DNA of 64,000 nt from Chitinophagaceae bacterium (GCA_014879565.1 JACSRW010000025.1:1-64000); one strand, 5' to 3'. Counted from the stretch's first letter, positions 36,601 to 45,900 are shown. Notes: a model not told the origin generated them from the sequence alone. A program made the numbers and translations.

Positions 36601-37502
36601 AGGAAAGTGCGTTCCCATTCCAGATACTTTTCCGCCAGGCTATCATCCTGTTCATGGAAAAGACAAATATCATAATAGCCAATCAGGTTTTTGGGCGAGG
36701 ACGCATACTCATGCAAATATTTTACCTCAGCAGTGTTTTTCAATGAGGTAGCCAGGATCAGTGTTCCTTTATGGTCAAAAAATACAATTCTGTTATAACC
36801 TGCATCTTTGAATGCCATAAGGGTTGAAAGGCCTTCTTCTCGGATTGAGATCATGTTTTGCCGGTTGTACTCCAAAAAAACAACCGGTTTATGCTTATGA
36901 ATAATATCCCAGGCGCCCCTTAAAACAATAGTATCAAATCCTTCCACGTCAACCTTAAGCAGTTTCAGATTCCTGTTGTTAAAGTTACCATCAGCAATTA
37001 CAGCATCCAGTGTTTTGAAACTGATCTGCTGTTCTCCTTTTTCCCCCGGAATGATGGTGGCATTCCATCCGCTTTTCTCAAAGCTCACCTTCATCTCTTC
37101 CGTTTTCTCACCCAGGAAGGTATTAACCAGCTCTATATCGCTGAACAGCTTGCGGTTCCTTTTCAGATAAGAATAGGTTACTTCATCTCCCTCCACCCCT
37201 ATTACAGGTATATCCACCTGTGTTTTCACGACGGCAATTGTATCGCCTACATTAGCTCCGACATCAATTAACGTCATATCCGGATAAAAGGAATGGACAG
37301 TTTTTGCCAAACGTCCGAATTGCGCATTCAGATCCGGATAAAGCCGGTAATTGACTGCCTGCACATTATAACCGGGCATAACAATAGAATAATTTCCCAC
37401 TTTTACCTCCACATCTTTTTTTGTCTGAGGAATAAAGGGAACACCGGTTTTAATTATATCGTACCCCAATCGCTGAAGAAAATTCCGGATAATTTTTTTC
37501 AT
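36597..37502 (-). CDS. FkbM-family methyltransferase
   Basis: This 301-residue protein has an S-adenosylmethionine-binding motif, DVGANVGDT, near residue 80 and the FkbM-type KVDVEGFDTIVLRGA segment near residue 188-203. Proteins of this family O-methylate sugars or other hydroxyl groups. In this setting, next to glycosyltransferases, the target is probably a glycan. The N-terminal 60 residues are not clearly conserved. The gene appears richer in A and T than its neighbours by eye, which may point to acquisition. Confidence 0.88.
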   Translation of the reverse strand: MKKIIRNFLQRLGYDIIKTGVPFIPQTKKDVEVKVGNYSIVMPGYNVQAVNYRLYPDLNAQFGRLAKTVHSFYPDMTLIDVGANVGDTIAVVKTQVDIPVIGVEGDEVTYSYLKRNRKLFSDIELVNTFLGEKTEEMKVSFEKSGWNATIIPGEKGEQQISFKTLDAVIADGNFNNRNLKLLKVDVEGFDTIVLRGAWDIIHKHKPVVFLEYNRQNMISIREEGLSTLMAFKDAGYNRIVFFDHKGTLILATSLKNTAEVKYLHEYASSPKNLIGYYDICLFHEQDDSLAEKYLEWERTFL

Positions 37503-37547
37503 AATTTTTCAATCTGTGTGTCTGCAAATCGGAAGCTCTATGTTCAT

Positions 37548-37555
37548 TATCTTTG
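37548..37555 (+). promoter_or_regulatory. -7 promoter element for the second FkbM gene
   Basis: TATCTTTG is an exact TAnnTTTG match 20 bp upstream of the ATG at 37576. Confidence 0.5.
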
Positions 37556-37575
37556 GCTCCAATTAAAAAAAATAC

Positions 37576-38316
37576 ATGGGCTTCTCAGTGACCGGTAAAC
37601 TTAAAAAACTTTTAACCCGTCTGTTTTTCCCGCATATCAGGAGAAGTTACTCCCAGAGTGGCGAAGATATAATTATTAGTGACTTATTTAACAGGTTGCA
37701 GATTAAAGAGCCCCGTTACCTGGATATTGGGGCGAATGACCCGGTCGCGCTTAGTAATACCTACCGAATATACCTGAGAGGCGGCAGCGGGGTCTGCGTG
37801 GAGCCCAACCCCGTTTTATGTAAAAAAATCCGTACTAAAAGAAACCGGGATATCTGCCTGAACGCGGGTGTTGCTTTCAGCAATGAAAAAGAAGCGGACT
37901 TTTATATATTTCCGGAGGAGTTCAACGGCCTGAATACTTTTTCCCGGGAAGAAGCGGAATTCTGGTCAAAGGAAGGGAATGCAGAAATCGGCCGCCACGA
38001 GGTTGAAAAGGTGGTTAAAATGCCTTTGCTGGATATCAATCAGCTGATGGAAGATCATTTCAATCCCCATCCTAACCTGGTCTCTATTGATGTAGAGGGA
38101 TTTGATTTTGACATTCTGAAGAGAATAGATTTCGGCCGTTTTAAACCTGAAGTTTTTTGTATTGAAACACTTGGCTTCATTGACAACAACAGGGAAATAA
38201 AAAAAACAGCTATTATACAGTTCTTCCTGGATAATGGATATTTTGTCTATGCAGACACATACATCAACACCATTTTTTGCCGGAAAGATGCCTACCCTAT
38301 ACTCGTCAGTGGCTAA
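37576..38316 (+). CDS. FkbM-family methyltransferase, second copy
   Basis: This 246-residue protein starts with a short basic stretch, then an S-adenosylmethionine site at YLDIGANDPVALSN (about 50-63) and the FkbM segment SIDVEGFDFDILKRID near residues 174-189. It differs clearly from the neighbouring FkbM protein in length and in the segment between the motifs, so the two are not a recent duplication. The SQSGEDI motif before the SAM site is typical of this subgroup. The probable role is glycan methylation. It reads away from the first FkbM gene and is convergent with mqnA, 3 bp apart. Confidence 0.88.
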   Translation: MGFSVTGKLKKLLTRLFFPHIRRSYSQSGEDIIISDLFNRLQIKEPRYLDIGANDPVALSNTYRIYLRGGSGVCVEPNPVLCKKIRTKRNRDICLNAGVAFSNEKEADFYIFPEEFNGLNTFSREEAEFWSKEGNAEIGRHEVEKVVKMPLLDINQLMEDHFNPHPNLVSIDVEGFDFDILKRIDFGRFKPEVFCIETLGFIDNNREIKKTAIIQFFLDNGYFVYADTYINTIFCRKDAYPILVSG

Positions 38317-38319
38317 GCC

Positions 38320-39063
38320 TTAAATATTTTTTATTTCATCAAGAAACCTCTTCATCCCCTTTCTTTTTGCTTCATCCAGTTTATAACTCAGGTGCAGGTT
38401 ATAATATTTCCTGAGATCAAAAAGGGGATAGGAAATTTCCGCAGCAATTTCATCTATATGATCCAGCCCCAAGGCATTTGCCTTGTTGAATATGTCTATG
38501 AATGAAGCAGGCAAGGGACGGGTACTGACCCATGCGGCAAAAACAAAGGGCAGTCCGGTGATTTTTTTCCATTCAGATCCCAGGTCGAAAATAAAAGTGG
38601 ATATTTTTCTTTGCTCCAGGGCCCGGTCGCCAATAACCAGCCCGGCCGTAGTACCCCGGATTTCTTTCCGGAAATCCTCCCCTCCGGCCGGTATAATCTC
38701 CGGATTGATTCCCCAGTATTCTTTCATCAGGAAACGTAGCAGCATAACGGACGTACGGCTCTGGTAATCCAGGTACACACGGGTAATTTCGTCCATTGGC
38801 ACTTCGCTGAACAGGGCGACTGAAGCAATTTCGCCCTCTGTCCCGATACAATAATCCCCCACAATATGGTATTCCGGGAGGGAGGGGATCACCGCCACCG
38901 GAATCAGGCCCAGGTCCAGTTTACCCTCCTGCAACTGCCGGGCCACATTGGCCGGATAATCCCCGGTCAGCTCAATCAGTCCGGCCGCCGGGGGACGCTC
39001 CAAACCATATAACATGGGCCGTGTATTCAGGTAGTTTACAATGCCAACACGAATCTTCTCCAA
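38320..39063 (-). CDS. mqnA: Chorismate dehydratase, menaquinone pathway
   Basis: This 247-residue protein has a periplasmic-binding-protein-like fold used as an enzyme in MqnA. RVGIVNYLNTRPMLYGL near the N-terminus and the DLGLIPVAVIPSL segment (about 60-72) are characteristic. MqnA converts chorismate to 3-[(1-carboxyvinyl)oxy]benzoate, the substrate of MqnE, whose gene is at 19557-20693. The start is placed at a TTG (39063) because that fits the family N-terminus and lies 20 bp after a -7 element; an upstream in-frame ATG at 39114 would extend past that promoter. Confidence 0.88.
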   Translation of the reverse strand: MEKIRVGIVNYLNTRPMLYGLERPPAAGLIELTGDYPANVARQLQEGKLDLGLIPVAVIPSLPEYHIVGDYCIGTEGEIASVALFSEVPMDEITRVYLDYQSRTSVMLLRFLMKEYWGINPEIIPAGGEDFRKEIRGTTAGLVIGDRALEQRKISTFIFDLGSEWKKITGLPFVFAAWVSTRPLPASFIDIFNKANALGLDHIDEIAAEISYPLFDLRKYYNLHLSYKLDEAKRKGMKRFLDEIKNI

Positions 39064-39069
39064 TTGGGT

Positions 39070-39077
39070 TATTTTTG
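39070..39077 (+). promoter_or_regulatory. -7 promoter element for purB
   Basis: TATTTTTG is an exact TAnnTTTG match, 42 bp upstream of the purB ATG. It faces away from the mqnA element at 39083-39090, 5 bp away. Confidence 0.55.
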
Positions 39078-39082
39078 CCGGG

Positions 39083-39090
39083 CAAAGGTA
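39083..39090 (-). promoter_or_regulatory. -7 promoter element for mqnA
   Basis: The minus strand reads TACCTTTG, an exact TAnnTTTG match, 19 bp before the proposed TTG start of mqnA. The element lies inside the longer frame that would begin at 39114, which argues for the shorter protein. Confidence 0.55.
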
Positions 39091-39119
39091 ATGTTTCAAC
39101 CCCTTCTGACACAAATCAC

Positions 39120-40466
39120 ATGGAACTGACCGCCCTCACCGCTATTTCCGCCATTGATGGCCGCTATCGTAAACAGGTACACCACCTGGATGAGTATTTT
39201 TCGGAATACGGACTGATGAAATACCGGGTGCTGGTAGAAGCAGAATACCTGCTGTTCCTGGATAAAAAGAAAATCATCAAACTGCCGGCAAAAGCCGGTA
39301 AACAGCTCCGCAAAATGGCGGATGAATTCGGTCCCGAAGACGCATTTGCCATCAAACAGATTGAACAAACGACGAATCACGATGTCAAGGCCGTGGAATA
39401 TTTTATCAAAAACGAACTGGAGAAATACGGAGCCGGGGAAATCCGGGAATGGGTGCATTTTGGTCTCACTTCCCAGGACATCAACAATACGGCCATCCCT
39501 CTTTCCTGGAAACACGCGGTAGAATATGAGTACCTGCCGGCCCTGCTGAACCTGAATACGGAAATCCGGTTGCTGGTTGACGCCTGGAAAGATATTCCCC
39601 TGCTCGCCCATACCCACGGACAGCCGGCCAGTCCTACCCGGCTGGGAAAAGAATTCATGGTTTTTGCGGAACGTATCCAGAACCAGGTGGAGCAGTTTAT
39701 CGCCATTCCCTTTACCGGAAAATTTGGCGGCGCCACCGGCAATTTTAACGCGCACCATGTAGCATTTCCCAAAACCGACTGGACCCGTTTTGGTAATGAA
39801 TTCCTGGCAAACCTGGGGCTGCACCGGCAGCAGTTCACCACACAGATAGAACATTACGACAGCCTTGCAGCCCATTTTGACTGTATGAAAAGGATTAATA
39901 CGATCCTGATTGACCTCTGCCGGGATATCTGGACCTATGTATCCATGGAATATTTCCGCCAGAAAACCAAAAAAGGGGAAGTGGGCTCATCCGCTATGCC
40001 GCATAAAGTGAATCCGATTGATTTCGAAAATGCAGAGGGGAACCTGGGGCTGGCCAATGCTGTGCTGGAACATCTTTCCGCAAAATTACCTGTATCGCGG
40101 CTGCAACGGGATCTGACGGACTCCACCGTGCTTCGCAATATCGGCGTACCCTTTGCGCATACCATCATTGCTTTCAAATCCATAGAAAAGGGATTATCCA
40201 AGCTGGTGGTAAATGATGCAAAAATTTATGAGGACCTGGACAATAACTGGGCCGTAGTGGCTGAAGCGATACAGACCATTCTGCGCCGTGAAAATTACCC
40301 CAATCCCTATGAGGCCCTGAAAGAGCTGACAAGGGGAAATAACAAAATTGATCAGAAAGCCATCCAGGGTTTTATTGAAGGCCTGAAAGTGAAAGAATCA
40401 TTGAAAAAAGAACTCAAAAAAATCACCCCTCATAACTATACAGGTATAAATAACCTGAGCAAATAA
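39120..40466 (+). CDS. purB: Adenylosuccinate lyase
   Basis: The 448-residue enzyme cleaves adenylosuccinate and SAICAR in purine synthesis. The lyase-superfamily signature SSAMPHKVNPIDFENAEG is present near residue 287-304, along with the THGQPASPTRLG segment near 162-173 that carries the catalytic histidine. The size and motifs fit the E. coli-type PurB. The ATG at 39120 directly precedes MELTALTAISAIDGRY, the typical start; an upstream in-frame start would add 33 unrelated residues. Confidence 0.97.
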   Translation: MELTALTAISAIDGRYRKQVHHLDEYFSEYGLMKYRVLVEAEYLLFLDKKKIIKLPAKAGKQLRKMADEFGPEDAFAIKQIEQTTNHDVKAVEYFIKNELEKYGAGEIREWVHFGLTSQDINNTAIPLSWKHAVEYEYLPALLNLNTEIRLLVDAWKDIPLLAHTHGQPASPTRLGKEFMVFAERIQNQVEQFIAIPFTGKFGGATGNFNAHHVAFPKTDWTRFGNEFLANLGLHRQQFTTQIEHYDSLAAHFDCMKRINTILIDLCRDIWTYVSMEYFRQKTKKGEVGSSAMPHKVNPIDFENAEGNLGLANAVLEHLSAKLPVSRLQRDLTDSTVLRNIGVPFAHTIIAFKSIEKGLSKLVVNDAKIYEDLDNNWAVVAEAIQTILRRENYPNPYEALKELTRGNNKIDQKAIQGFIEGLKVKESLKKELKKITPHNYTGINNLSK

Positions 40467-40542
40467 ATTTCAACCGCTTTTATAAGCAGCGGGGATATTT
40501 TCCGGGAAAGAAGTTTTTCTCTGATACGCTAAGCCCCCGGTT

Positions 40543-41040
40543 TTACCACTTATAACAATAAACCAGCAGGGGTTTGCCTTCATGCTCTCTTCGCAGGAGC
40601 AAATGAAATCCGGCTTTTTGCAGCACCCGCTGCGATGCGATATTGGGAATTTCCGTAATGGCGTAAATTTCTTTCAGCGAAGTATGTTTTTGGCAATATT
40701 CCAGACCAGCGATTGTCAGTTCAGTGGCAAAACCTCTGCCCCAGGCTGAGGGAATGAATGCATAGCCCAGTTGCATTTTCTCCGGATCATAAGGCAGGGG
40801 AATAACGGCAAATGTGCCGGCAAATTTATTCCCTTCTTTTTCTTCCACCATCCAGCGTCCGCCGGTATCAGGTTCGGGAGACCGGAGCATTTCTTCCAGT
40901 ACCGCGTCACTTTCCTCCCTGGTTTTAACCGGCCGGATAAAGCGCATCACTTCCGGATCTCCCTGCAACCGGAAAAAATTTTCATGGTCATCCGCCCGAA
41001 GAGACCGTACCTGCAGCCTTTCTGTCTCAAATATGATCAT
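40543..41040 (-). CDS. GNAT-family N-acetyltransferase
   Basis: This 165-residue protein has the RimJ/RimL-like GNAT pattern: TERLQVRSLRADD at the start, YAFIPSAWGRGFATE near residue 92-106 for acetyl-CoA binding, and NIASQRVLQKAGF near the end. Substrate unknown; candidates are protein N-termini or small amines. The start at 41040 was chosen because the segment upstream runs into prfC. It lies 31 bp after prfC on the same strand and may be co-transcribed. Confidence 0.9.
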   Translation of the reverse strand: MIIFETERLQVRSLRADDHENFFRLQGDPEVMRFIRPVKTREESDAVLEEMLRSPEPDTGGRWMVEEKEGNKFAGTFAVIPLPYDPEKMQLGYAFIPSAWGRGFATELTIAGLEYCQKHTSLKEIYAITEIPNIASQRVLQKAGFHLLLRREHEGKPLLVYCYKW

Positions 41041-41071
41041 GTGCGTTTTTGTATTGCCTATTGCCCATTGC

Positions 41072-42655
41072 CTACTTATGTATTTCACTGGTATAATGAA
41101 ACTCAATTTCCGGATTATTCGTCTTTTCCGTATTCAGGAACCACTCGCTTTGCGCCAGGTATACCGGGTGACCATCCTTGTCTTCCGCTGAATTGGCCTG
41201 TTTGAAACGGAGAAAATCTTCCAGCTTTTTGGTATCCTTGCTGGTCAGCCAGCAGGCTTTATAAAAAGGCAGGGCGTTAAACACCACCGATGCGCCGTAT
41301 TCGTGCAGCAGGCGGTACTGGATCACTTCAAACTGAAGTTCACCCACACAGCCGATAATCTTTTTGTTCCCGCCAAACTGGGTGAACAGCTGCGCCACGC
41401 CTTCATCGGTAAGTTGCAACAGTCCTTTCTCCAGTTGTTTTGTTTTCATGGGATCTTTATTCACCACCTCCTTAAAAATCTCCGGCGAAAAGGAAGGAAT
41501 ACCGGTAAAGAAGAAGTTCTCCCCCTCGGTCAGGGTATCCCCGATCTTAAAGTTTCCCGTATCAAACAACCCCACCACATCACCGGCATAAGCATCTTCA
41601 ATGATACTCTTGTCTCTTGCCATAAAAGAATACGGATTACTGAACCGGACATCCTTATCCAGCCGTACATGATGGAAATATTTATTTCGCTCAAAGCGAC
41701 CGGAGCAAACCCGGAAGAAGGCAATCCGGTCCCGGTGTTTGGGATCCAGGTTGGCGTGAATCTTAAACACAAAGCCGCTCATCTTCTCTTCTTCCACATT
41801 GACTTCCCGCAGGGTGGTAAACCGGCTCCGGGGGGGCGGGGCTATCCGGATAAACGTATCCAGCATTTCTTTTACCCCGAAATTATTGATTGCGCTTCCA
41901 AAGAATACCGGGGCAACTTTCCCGGCCAGGTAATCGGCTGTATTCAATCGTCCATGTACCCCTTCCACCAGTTCCACATCCTCACGCAGCTGGGCGGCAT
42001 CGGTTTCCCCGAGTTTTTCCTCCAGCACCGGGTCACTGAGATCTGAAATGGCGATACTGTCTTCATCCGCTTTGGTATTGGCGGAAAAAAGCAGCAGGCT
42101 GTGCTGGTCCAGGTTATAAACCCCTTTAAATTCCTTCCCGCTGTTAATCGGCCAGGTCATGGGGTGTAGCGCGATACTGAGTTCCTTTTCAATTTCCTCC
42201 AGCAGGTCGAAGCGGTTTTTCCCATCCCGGTCCATTTTGTTGACAAAAACAATCACGGGGGTATCACGCATCCGGCAGACCTCCATCAGGCGGCGGGTCT
42301 GGTCTTCCACCCCGTTTACACTGTCCACCACCAGGATCACACTGTCCACAGCAGTCAGGGTACGGTAGGTGTCTTCCGCAAAGTCTTTGTGACCGGGTGT
42401 ATCCAGCAGGTTGATCAGTATCCCGTTGTATTCAAAACTCATCACGGAAGTGGCTACCGAGATACCCCTCTGCCTTTCGATCTCCATAAAGTCACTGGTG
42501 GCGAATTTTTTAATCTTATTGCTTTTTACAGCCCCCGCCACCTGGATGGCGCCACCGAAGAGAAGGAATTTTTCCGTCAGGGTGGTTTTACCGGCATCCG
42601 GGTGAGAGATGATGGCAAAGGTCCGGCGGCGTTGTATTTCGTTATGGTATTTCAT
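41072..42655 (-). CDS. prfC: Peptide chain release factor 3
   Basis: The 527-residue GTPase recycles release factors 1 and 2 after termination. It has the GTP-binding P-loop SHPDAGKTT near residue 22-30, the RGISVATS switch, DTPGH, and NKMD motifs, and the two RF3 C-terminal domains. The start at 42655 gives the family N-terminus; a longer frame runs to 42715. A -7 promoter element is 43 bp upstream. Confidence 0.97.
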   Translation of the reverse strand: MKYHNEIQRRRTFAIISHPDAGKTTLTEKFLLFGGAIQVAGAVKSNKIKKFATSDFMEIERQRGISVATSVMSFEYNGILINLLDTPGHKDFAEDTYRTLTAVDSVILVVDSVNGVEDQTRRLMEVCRMRDTPVIVFVNKMDRDGKNRFDLLEEIEKELSIALHPMTWPINSGKEFKGVYNLDQHSLLLFSANTKADEDSIAISDLSDPVLEEKLGETDAAQLREDVELVEGVHGRLNTADYLAGKVAPVFFGSAINNFGVKEMLDTFIRIAPPPRSRFTTLREVNVEEEKMSGFVFKIHANLDPKHRDRIAFFRVCSGRFERNKYFHHVRLDKDVRFSNPYSFMARDKSIIEDAYAGDVVGLFDTGNFKIGDTLTEGENFFFTGIPSFSPEIFKEVVNKDPMKTKQLEKGLLQLTDEGVAQLFTQFGGNKKIIGCVGELQFEVIQYRLLHEYGASVVFNALPFYKACWLTSKDTKKLEDFLRFKQANSAEDKDGHPVYLAQSEWFLNTEKTNNPEIEFHYTSEIHK

Positions 42656-42698
42656 GCATTTATTATGCGCCCGGACCTGGGTGTATTCCGGGGCGGCG

Positions 42699-42706
42699 CA
42701 AAGGTA
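42699..42706 (-). promoter_or_regulatory. -7 promoter element for prfC
   Basis: The minus strand reads TACCTTTG, an exact TAnnTTTG match, 43 bp upstream of the prfC ATG. It lies within the longer frame and supports the shorter start. Confidence 0.5.
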
Positions 42707-42815
42707 ACGACTCACAGATAAAAGGGAGCAGATCCGGATTTCTGCCGGGAAACGGCCCCCTGCCCAGCCCTTTTACCATCCAAATAATTTTTATGCCGGC
42801 AAGGATCAGTTATGG

Positions 42816-42823
42816 TAAATTTG
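42816..42823 (+). promoter_or_regulatory. -7 promoter element immediately before the ABC permease gene
   Basis: TAAATTTG is an exact TAnnTTTG match ending 4 bp before the ATG at 42828. The transcript would be leaderless or nearly so. Confidence 0.5.
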
Positions 42824-42827
42824 TGGC

Positions 42828-44084
42828 ATGTTCCGCCGTTCCATAGAAATAGTCGCCAGCAGTATAAAAATGACGCTGCAGGAATTATGGAAAAATAAAC
42901 TTCGCACCTTTCTTTCCCTTCTGGGCGTCACTTTTGGGATATTCTGCATCATCAGTGTACTGGCCGTGGTCAATAGCCTGGAGCAAAATATTCAGAATGA
43001 AATAAAAGCCCTCGGCACCAATACCATTTACCTGGACAAATGGGATTACAGCGCCGGAGGCGGTCCTGATTTCCCCTGGTGGAAGTATGTAAACCGGCCC
43101 TCCCCCAAATATGACGAACTGAAGCAGATCCGGGAACGCACGCCCAGTGCCCGGTATGTTGCTTTTAAAATTGATATCAACGACAATATTTATTACGAAA
43201 ACAACCAGCTCAGCGCTGTCAATGTATACGGGATCAGCGAAGATTTTAACCAGATCCAGCCGGTGGATATTTCATATGGCCGCTATGTTTCAGATGCTGA
43301 ATTCAGCCAGGGAAGCCCGGTGGCTGTTATTGGCAATGAAATTGCAGAAAAACTTTTCCTGGAGCCGGAAAGGGCCGTAGGAAAAATGATCACCATAAGG
43401 GGCAAAAAAGTAATTATTACCGGCGTCATTAAAAAGCAGGGTAAAACCATGATCGGGGGCTGGCAGTTTGATCAGAGTACAATTGTACCTTACCGCTTCG
43501 CCCGGAATTTTATGGACGAGCGCCGTTCTGATCCGCTGATCATGATCCAGGGGCAGGAAAACGTGACCAGCAAAGCCCTGAAAGATAACCTGACAGGTAC
43601 CATGCGGGCAATCCGGAAACTCCGGCCAACTAAGGAGGAGAATTTCACCCTGAATGACATCAACGATTTCAGCGATGCGATCAGTGAAGCTTTTGTCAGT
43701 CTCAATATTGGCGGTTGGGCTATTGCCACCCTCTCCCTGATTGTTGGGATGTTTGGCGTCGCCAATATCATGTTTGTATCCGTCCGGGAAAGGACCAGCC
43801 AGATCGGACTTAAAAAAGCCATCGGCGCCAAAAAAAGAATCATCCTTACCGAATTTCTGCTGGAATCCGCATTTCTCTGTATAATTGGTGGCCTCACCGG
43901 TCTCTTTTTTGTGTACCTGCTGACCAAGATATTGAGCGGCCCTATTGGATTCCCTGTTTATATTTCCACCTACAATCTGGTACTGGCCATCGGTATCTGT
44001 GTACTCGTTGGTGTGATTGCCGGCTTTATTCCTGCCCGTCAGGCCGCAAGAATGGATCCGGTGGAAGCAATAAGAAGCAAATAG
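42828..44084 (+). CDS. ABC transporter permease, MacB/FtsX type
   Basis: The 418-residue protein has one N-terminal membrane helix (about 25-45), a MacB-type periplasmic core domain (about 50-250), and three C-terminal membrane helices with an FtsX domain (about 290-415) ending RQAARMDPVEAIRSK. The order matches mechanotransmission permeases such as MacB and LolC. No ATPase gene is next to it, so its partner is encoded elsewhere. The tsaD gene follows, 37 bp away, with its own promoter element. Confidence 0.92.
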   Translation: MFRRSIEIVASSIKMTLQELWKNKLRTFLSLLGVTFGIFCIISVLAVVNSLEQNIQNEIKALGTNTIYLDKWDYSAGGGPDFPWWKYVNRPSPKYDELKQIRERTPSARYVAFKIDINDNIYYENNQLSAVNVYGISEDFNQIQPVDISYGRYVSDAEFSQGSPVAVIGNEIAEKLFLEPERAVGKMITIRGKKVIITGVIKKQGKTMIGGWQFDQSTIVPYRFARNFMDERRSDPLIMIQGQENVTSKALKDNLTGTMRAIRKLRPTKEENFTLNDINDFSDAISEAFVSLNIGGWAIATLSLIVGMFGVANIMFVSVRERTSQIGLKKAIGAKKRIILTEFLLESAFLCIIGGLTGLFFVYLLTKILSGPIGFPVYISTYNLVLAIGICVLVGVIAGFIPARQAARMDPVEAIRSK

Positions 44085-44109
44085 ATAATTTGCAGATTTG
44101 CTAATTAAC

Positions 44110-44117
44110 TAATTTTG
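44110..44117 (+). promoter_or_regulatory. -7 promoter element immediately before tsaD
   Basis: TAATTTTG is an exact TAnnTTTG match ending 4 bp before the GTG start of tsaD. Confidence 0.5.
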
Positions 44118-44121
44118 CCCC

Positions 44122-45162
44122 GTGCCTACCATTCTCGCTATTGAATCCAGTTGTGATGAAACCTCGGCCGCGGTATGCCGGGACGGAAAAGTATTGTCCA
44201 ATTTTATTGCCAACCAGACCGTGCATGAACAATACGGAGGGGTGGTACCGGAACTGGCTTCGCGGGCCCATATCCAGCACATTGTACCGGTTGCAGACCA
44301 GGCGCTGAAAAAAGCGGGGATCAGCCTGGATGAAACCGATGCGATCGCATTCACGCAGTCGCCCGGACTTATTGGCTCCCTGCTCGTGGGAGGTCAATTT
44401 GCCAAATCCCTCGCCCTTTCCCTGAATAAACCCCTGATCGCTGTGCATCATATGCAGGCCCATGTACTGGCCAATCTGATTGATGATCCCAAACCTGCCT
44501 TCCCTTTTCTTTGCCTGACCGTGAGCGGCGGACATACCCAGATCGTGTTATGTGAAAGCCCCACCCGGATGCGGGTAATCGGTGAAACGATAGATGATGC
44601 CGCCGGGGAAGCCTTTGACAAGTCGGCCAAACTGCTTGGTCTTCCCTACCCGGGAGGCCCCCTGATTGACAAATACGCCAAAGAAGGAAATCCGGACCGA
44701 TTTCATTTTCCGGAGCCAAAGATTCCCGGGCTTGATTTCAGTTTCAGCGGACTGAAAACATCCATTTTATACTTTTTGCAAAATGCCGGCAAAAGTCTCG
44801 CTTACAAAGAAGAGGTGCTGGCAACCCCGGAAGAGCGAGACTTATTTGTGAAAGAAAACCTGGCCGATATCTGTGCCTCCATCCAGGCCCGGATCATTTC
44901 CATCCTGCTCAATAAACTGAAACAGGCCGCCGCAGAAACCGGTATCCGGGATCTCTGCCTTGCAGGCGGCGTGTCTGCCAACAGCGGCTTACGGCAGGCT
45001 TTCACCGAAACCGGCGCCAGGCTAGGCTGGAACACCTTTATACCGGCTTTCCAGTATTGTACCGACAATGCCGGTATGATTGCGATTACCGCCTATTACA
45101 AATACCTGGAAGGACAAACCGTTCCGCTAACAGTCAGTTCAAGCGCGAGAGCTGAATGGTAA
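44122..45162 (+). CDS. tsaD: tRNA N6-adenosine threonylcarbamoyltransferase
   Basis: This 346-residue enzyme transfers the threonylcarbamoyl group to A37 of ANN-decoding tRNAs. It has ESSCDETSAAV near the start, metal-binding histidines in VHHMQAHV, and TVSGGHTQIV, all in the expected order. The start codon is GTG; no ATG exists near the conserved N-terminus. A -7 element ends only 4 bp before it. The tRNA methyltransferase gene follows after 9 bp. Confidence 0.97.
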   Translation: MPTILAIESSCDETSAAVCRDGKVLSNFIANQTVHEQYGGVVPELASRAHIQHIVPVADQALKKAGISLDETDAIAFTQSPGLIGSLLVGGQFAKSLALSLNKPLIAVHHMQAHVLANLIDDPKPAFPFLCLTVSGGHTQIVLCESPTRMRVIGETIDDAAGEAFDKSAKLLGLPYPGGPLIDKYAKEGNPDRFHFPEPKIPGLDFSFSGLKTSILYFLQNAGKSLAYKEEVLATPEERDLFVKENLADICASIQARIISILLNKLKQAAAETGIRDLCLAGGVSANSGLRQAFTETGARLGWNTFIPAFQYCTDNAGMIAITAYYKYLEGQTVPLTVSSSARAEW

Positions 45163-45171
45163 CAACTGCTT

Positions 45172-45900
45172 ATGGCCAATTCCTATTTCCGGTTCAAACA
45201 ATTTACCATCCACCAGGATCAATGTGCCATGAAGGTTACGACGGATGCCTGTCTGTTTGGTGCCTGGACCGCCCTGCAGATTCGGGACAGCAGTGTGGCT
45301 GGGCCCTCTATACTGGATATCGGAACCGGTACCGGTTTATTGAGCCTGATGACAGAACAAATGGTGCCTGATTGCCGGATTGAAGCGATTGAAATTGAAG
45401 AAGCCGCGGCCGGGCAGGCAAAAAAGAATATTCAGGAAGCCGGGAAAGAGAAAAGCATCCGGGTTATCCGGGAAGATATCCGGGAATACAGTCAACCGGA
45501 AAAATTTGATTTTATAATCAGCAACCCGCCTTTTTATGAAAAAGAACTGAAAGGCGGGAACGCGCTGAAAAACCTGGCACATCACAACGAAGGACTTCTG
45601 CTGGAAGAATTACTGACCCTGGCCCCTGGTCAGCTCCGGCCCGGGGGGAAACTATTCCTGCTACTGCCGGCAAAGCGCGAAAAAGAATTCATGAATCTTT
45701 TACAGGACAAAAAATTATACCTGGTTCATTTATGCAGGGTCAGGCCTTCCGAAAAAGCTGACTGGTTCCGTTTATTATGCACCATCAGTAAAGAGCCGGG
45801 AAATAGTATCCGGCATGAAGAGCTGACCATCCTGGAAAATGAAACAACCTATACGCCTGCATTCATACAGTTGTTACAGCCCTATTATCTTTATTTGTAA
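45172..45900 (+). CDS. trmN6: tRNA1(Val) adenine-37-N6-methyltransferase
   Basis: The 242-residue protein has a class-I methyltransferase fold with ILDIGTGTGLLSLM near residue 45-58 and the catalytic NPPFYEKELK near residue 121-130. The N-terminal YFRFKQFTIHQD is the typical TrmN6/YfiC start, which includes the substrate-binding element. It follows tsaD by 9 bp and is probably co-transcribed, giving two tRNA-modifying enzymes that act at position 37 in one unit. Confidence 0.93.
   Translation: MANSYFRFKQFTIHQDQCAMKVTTDACLFGAWTALQIRDSSVAGPSILDIGTGTGLLSLMTEQMVPDCRIEAIEIEEAAAGQAKKNIQEAGKEKSIRVIREDIREYSQPEKFDFIISNPPFYEKELKGGNALKNLAHHNEGLLLEELLTLAPGQLRPGGKLFLLLPAKREKEFMNLLQDKKLYLVHLCRVRPSEKADWFRLLCTISKEPGNSIRHEELTILENETTYTPAFIQLLQPYYLYL

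Noticed and set aside
36597-38316. The two FkbM genes as a recent duplication
   Set aside because: Lengths, N-termini and the segments between motifs differ too much.
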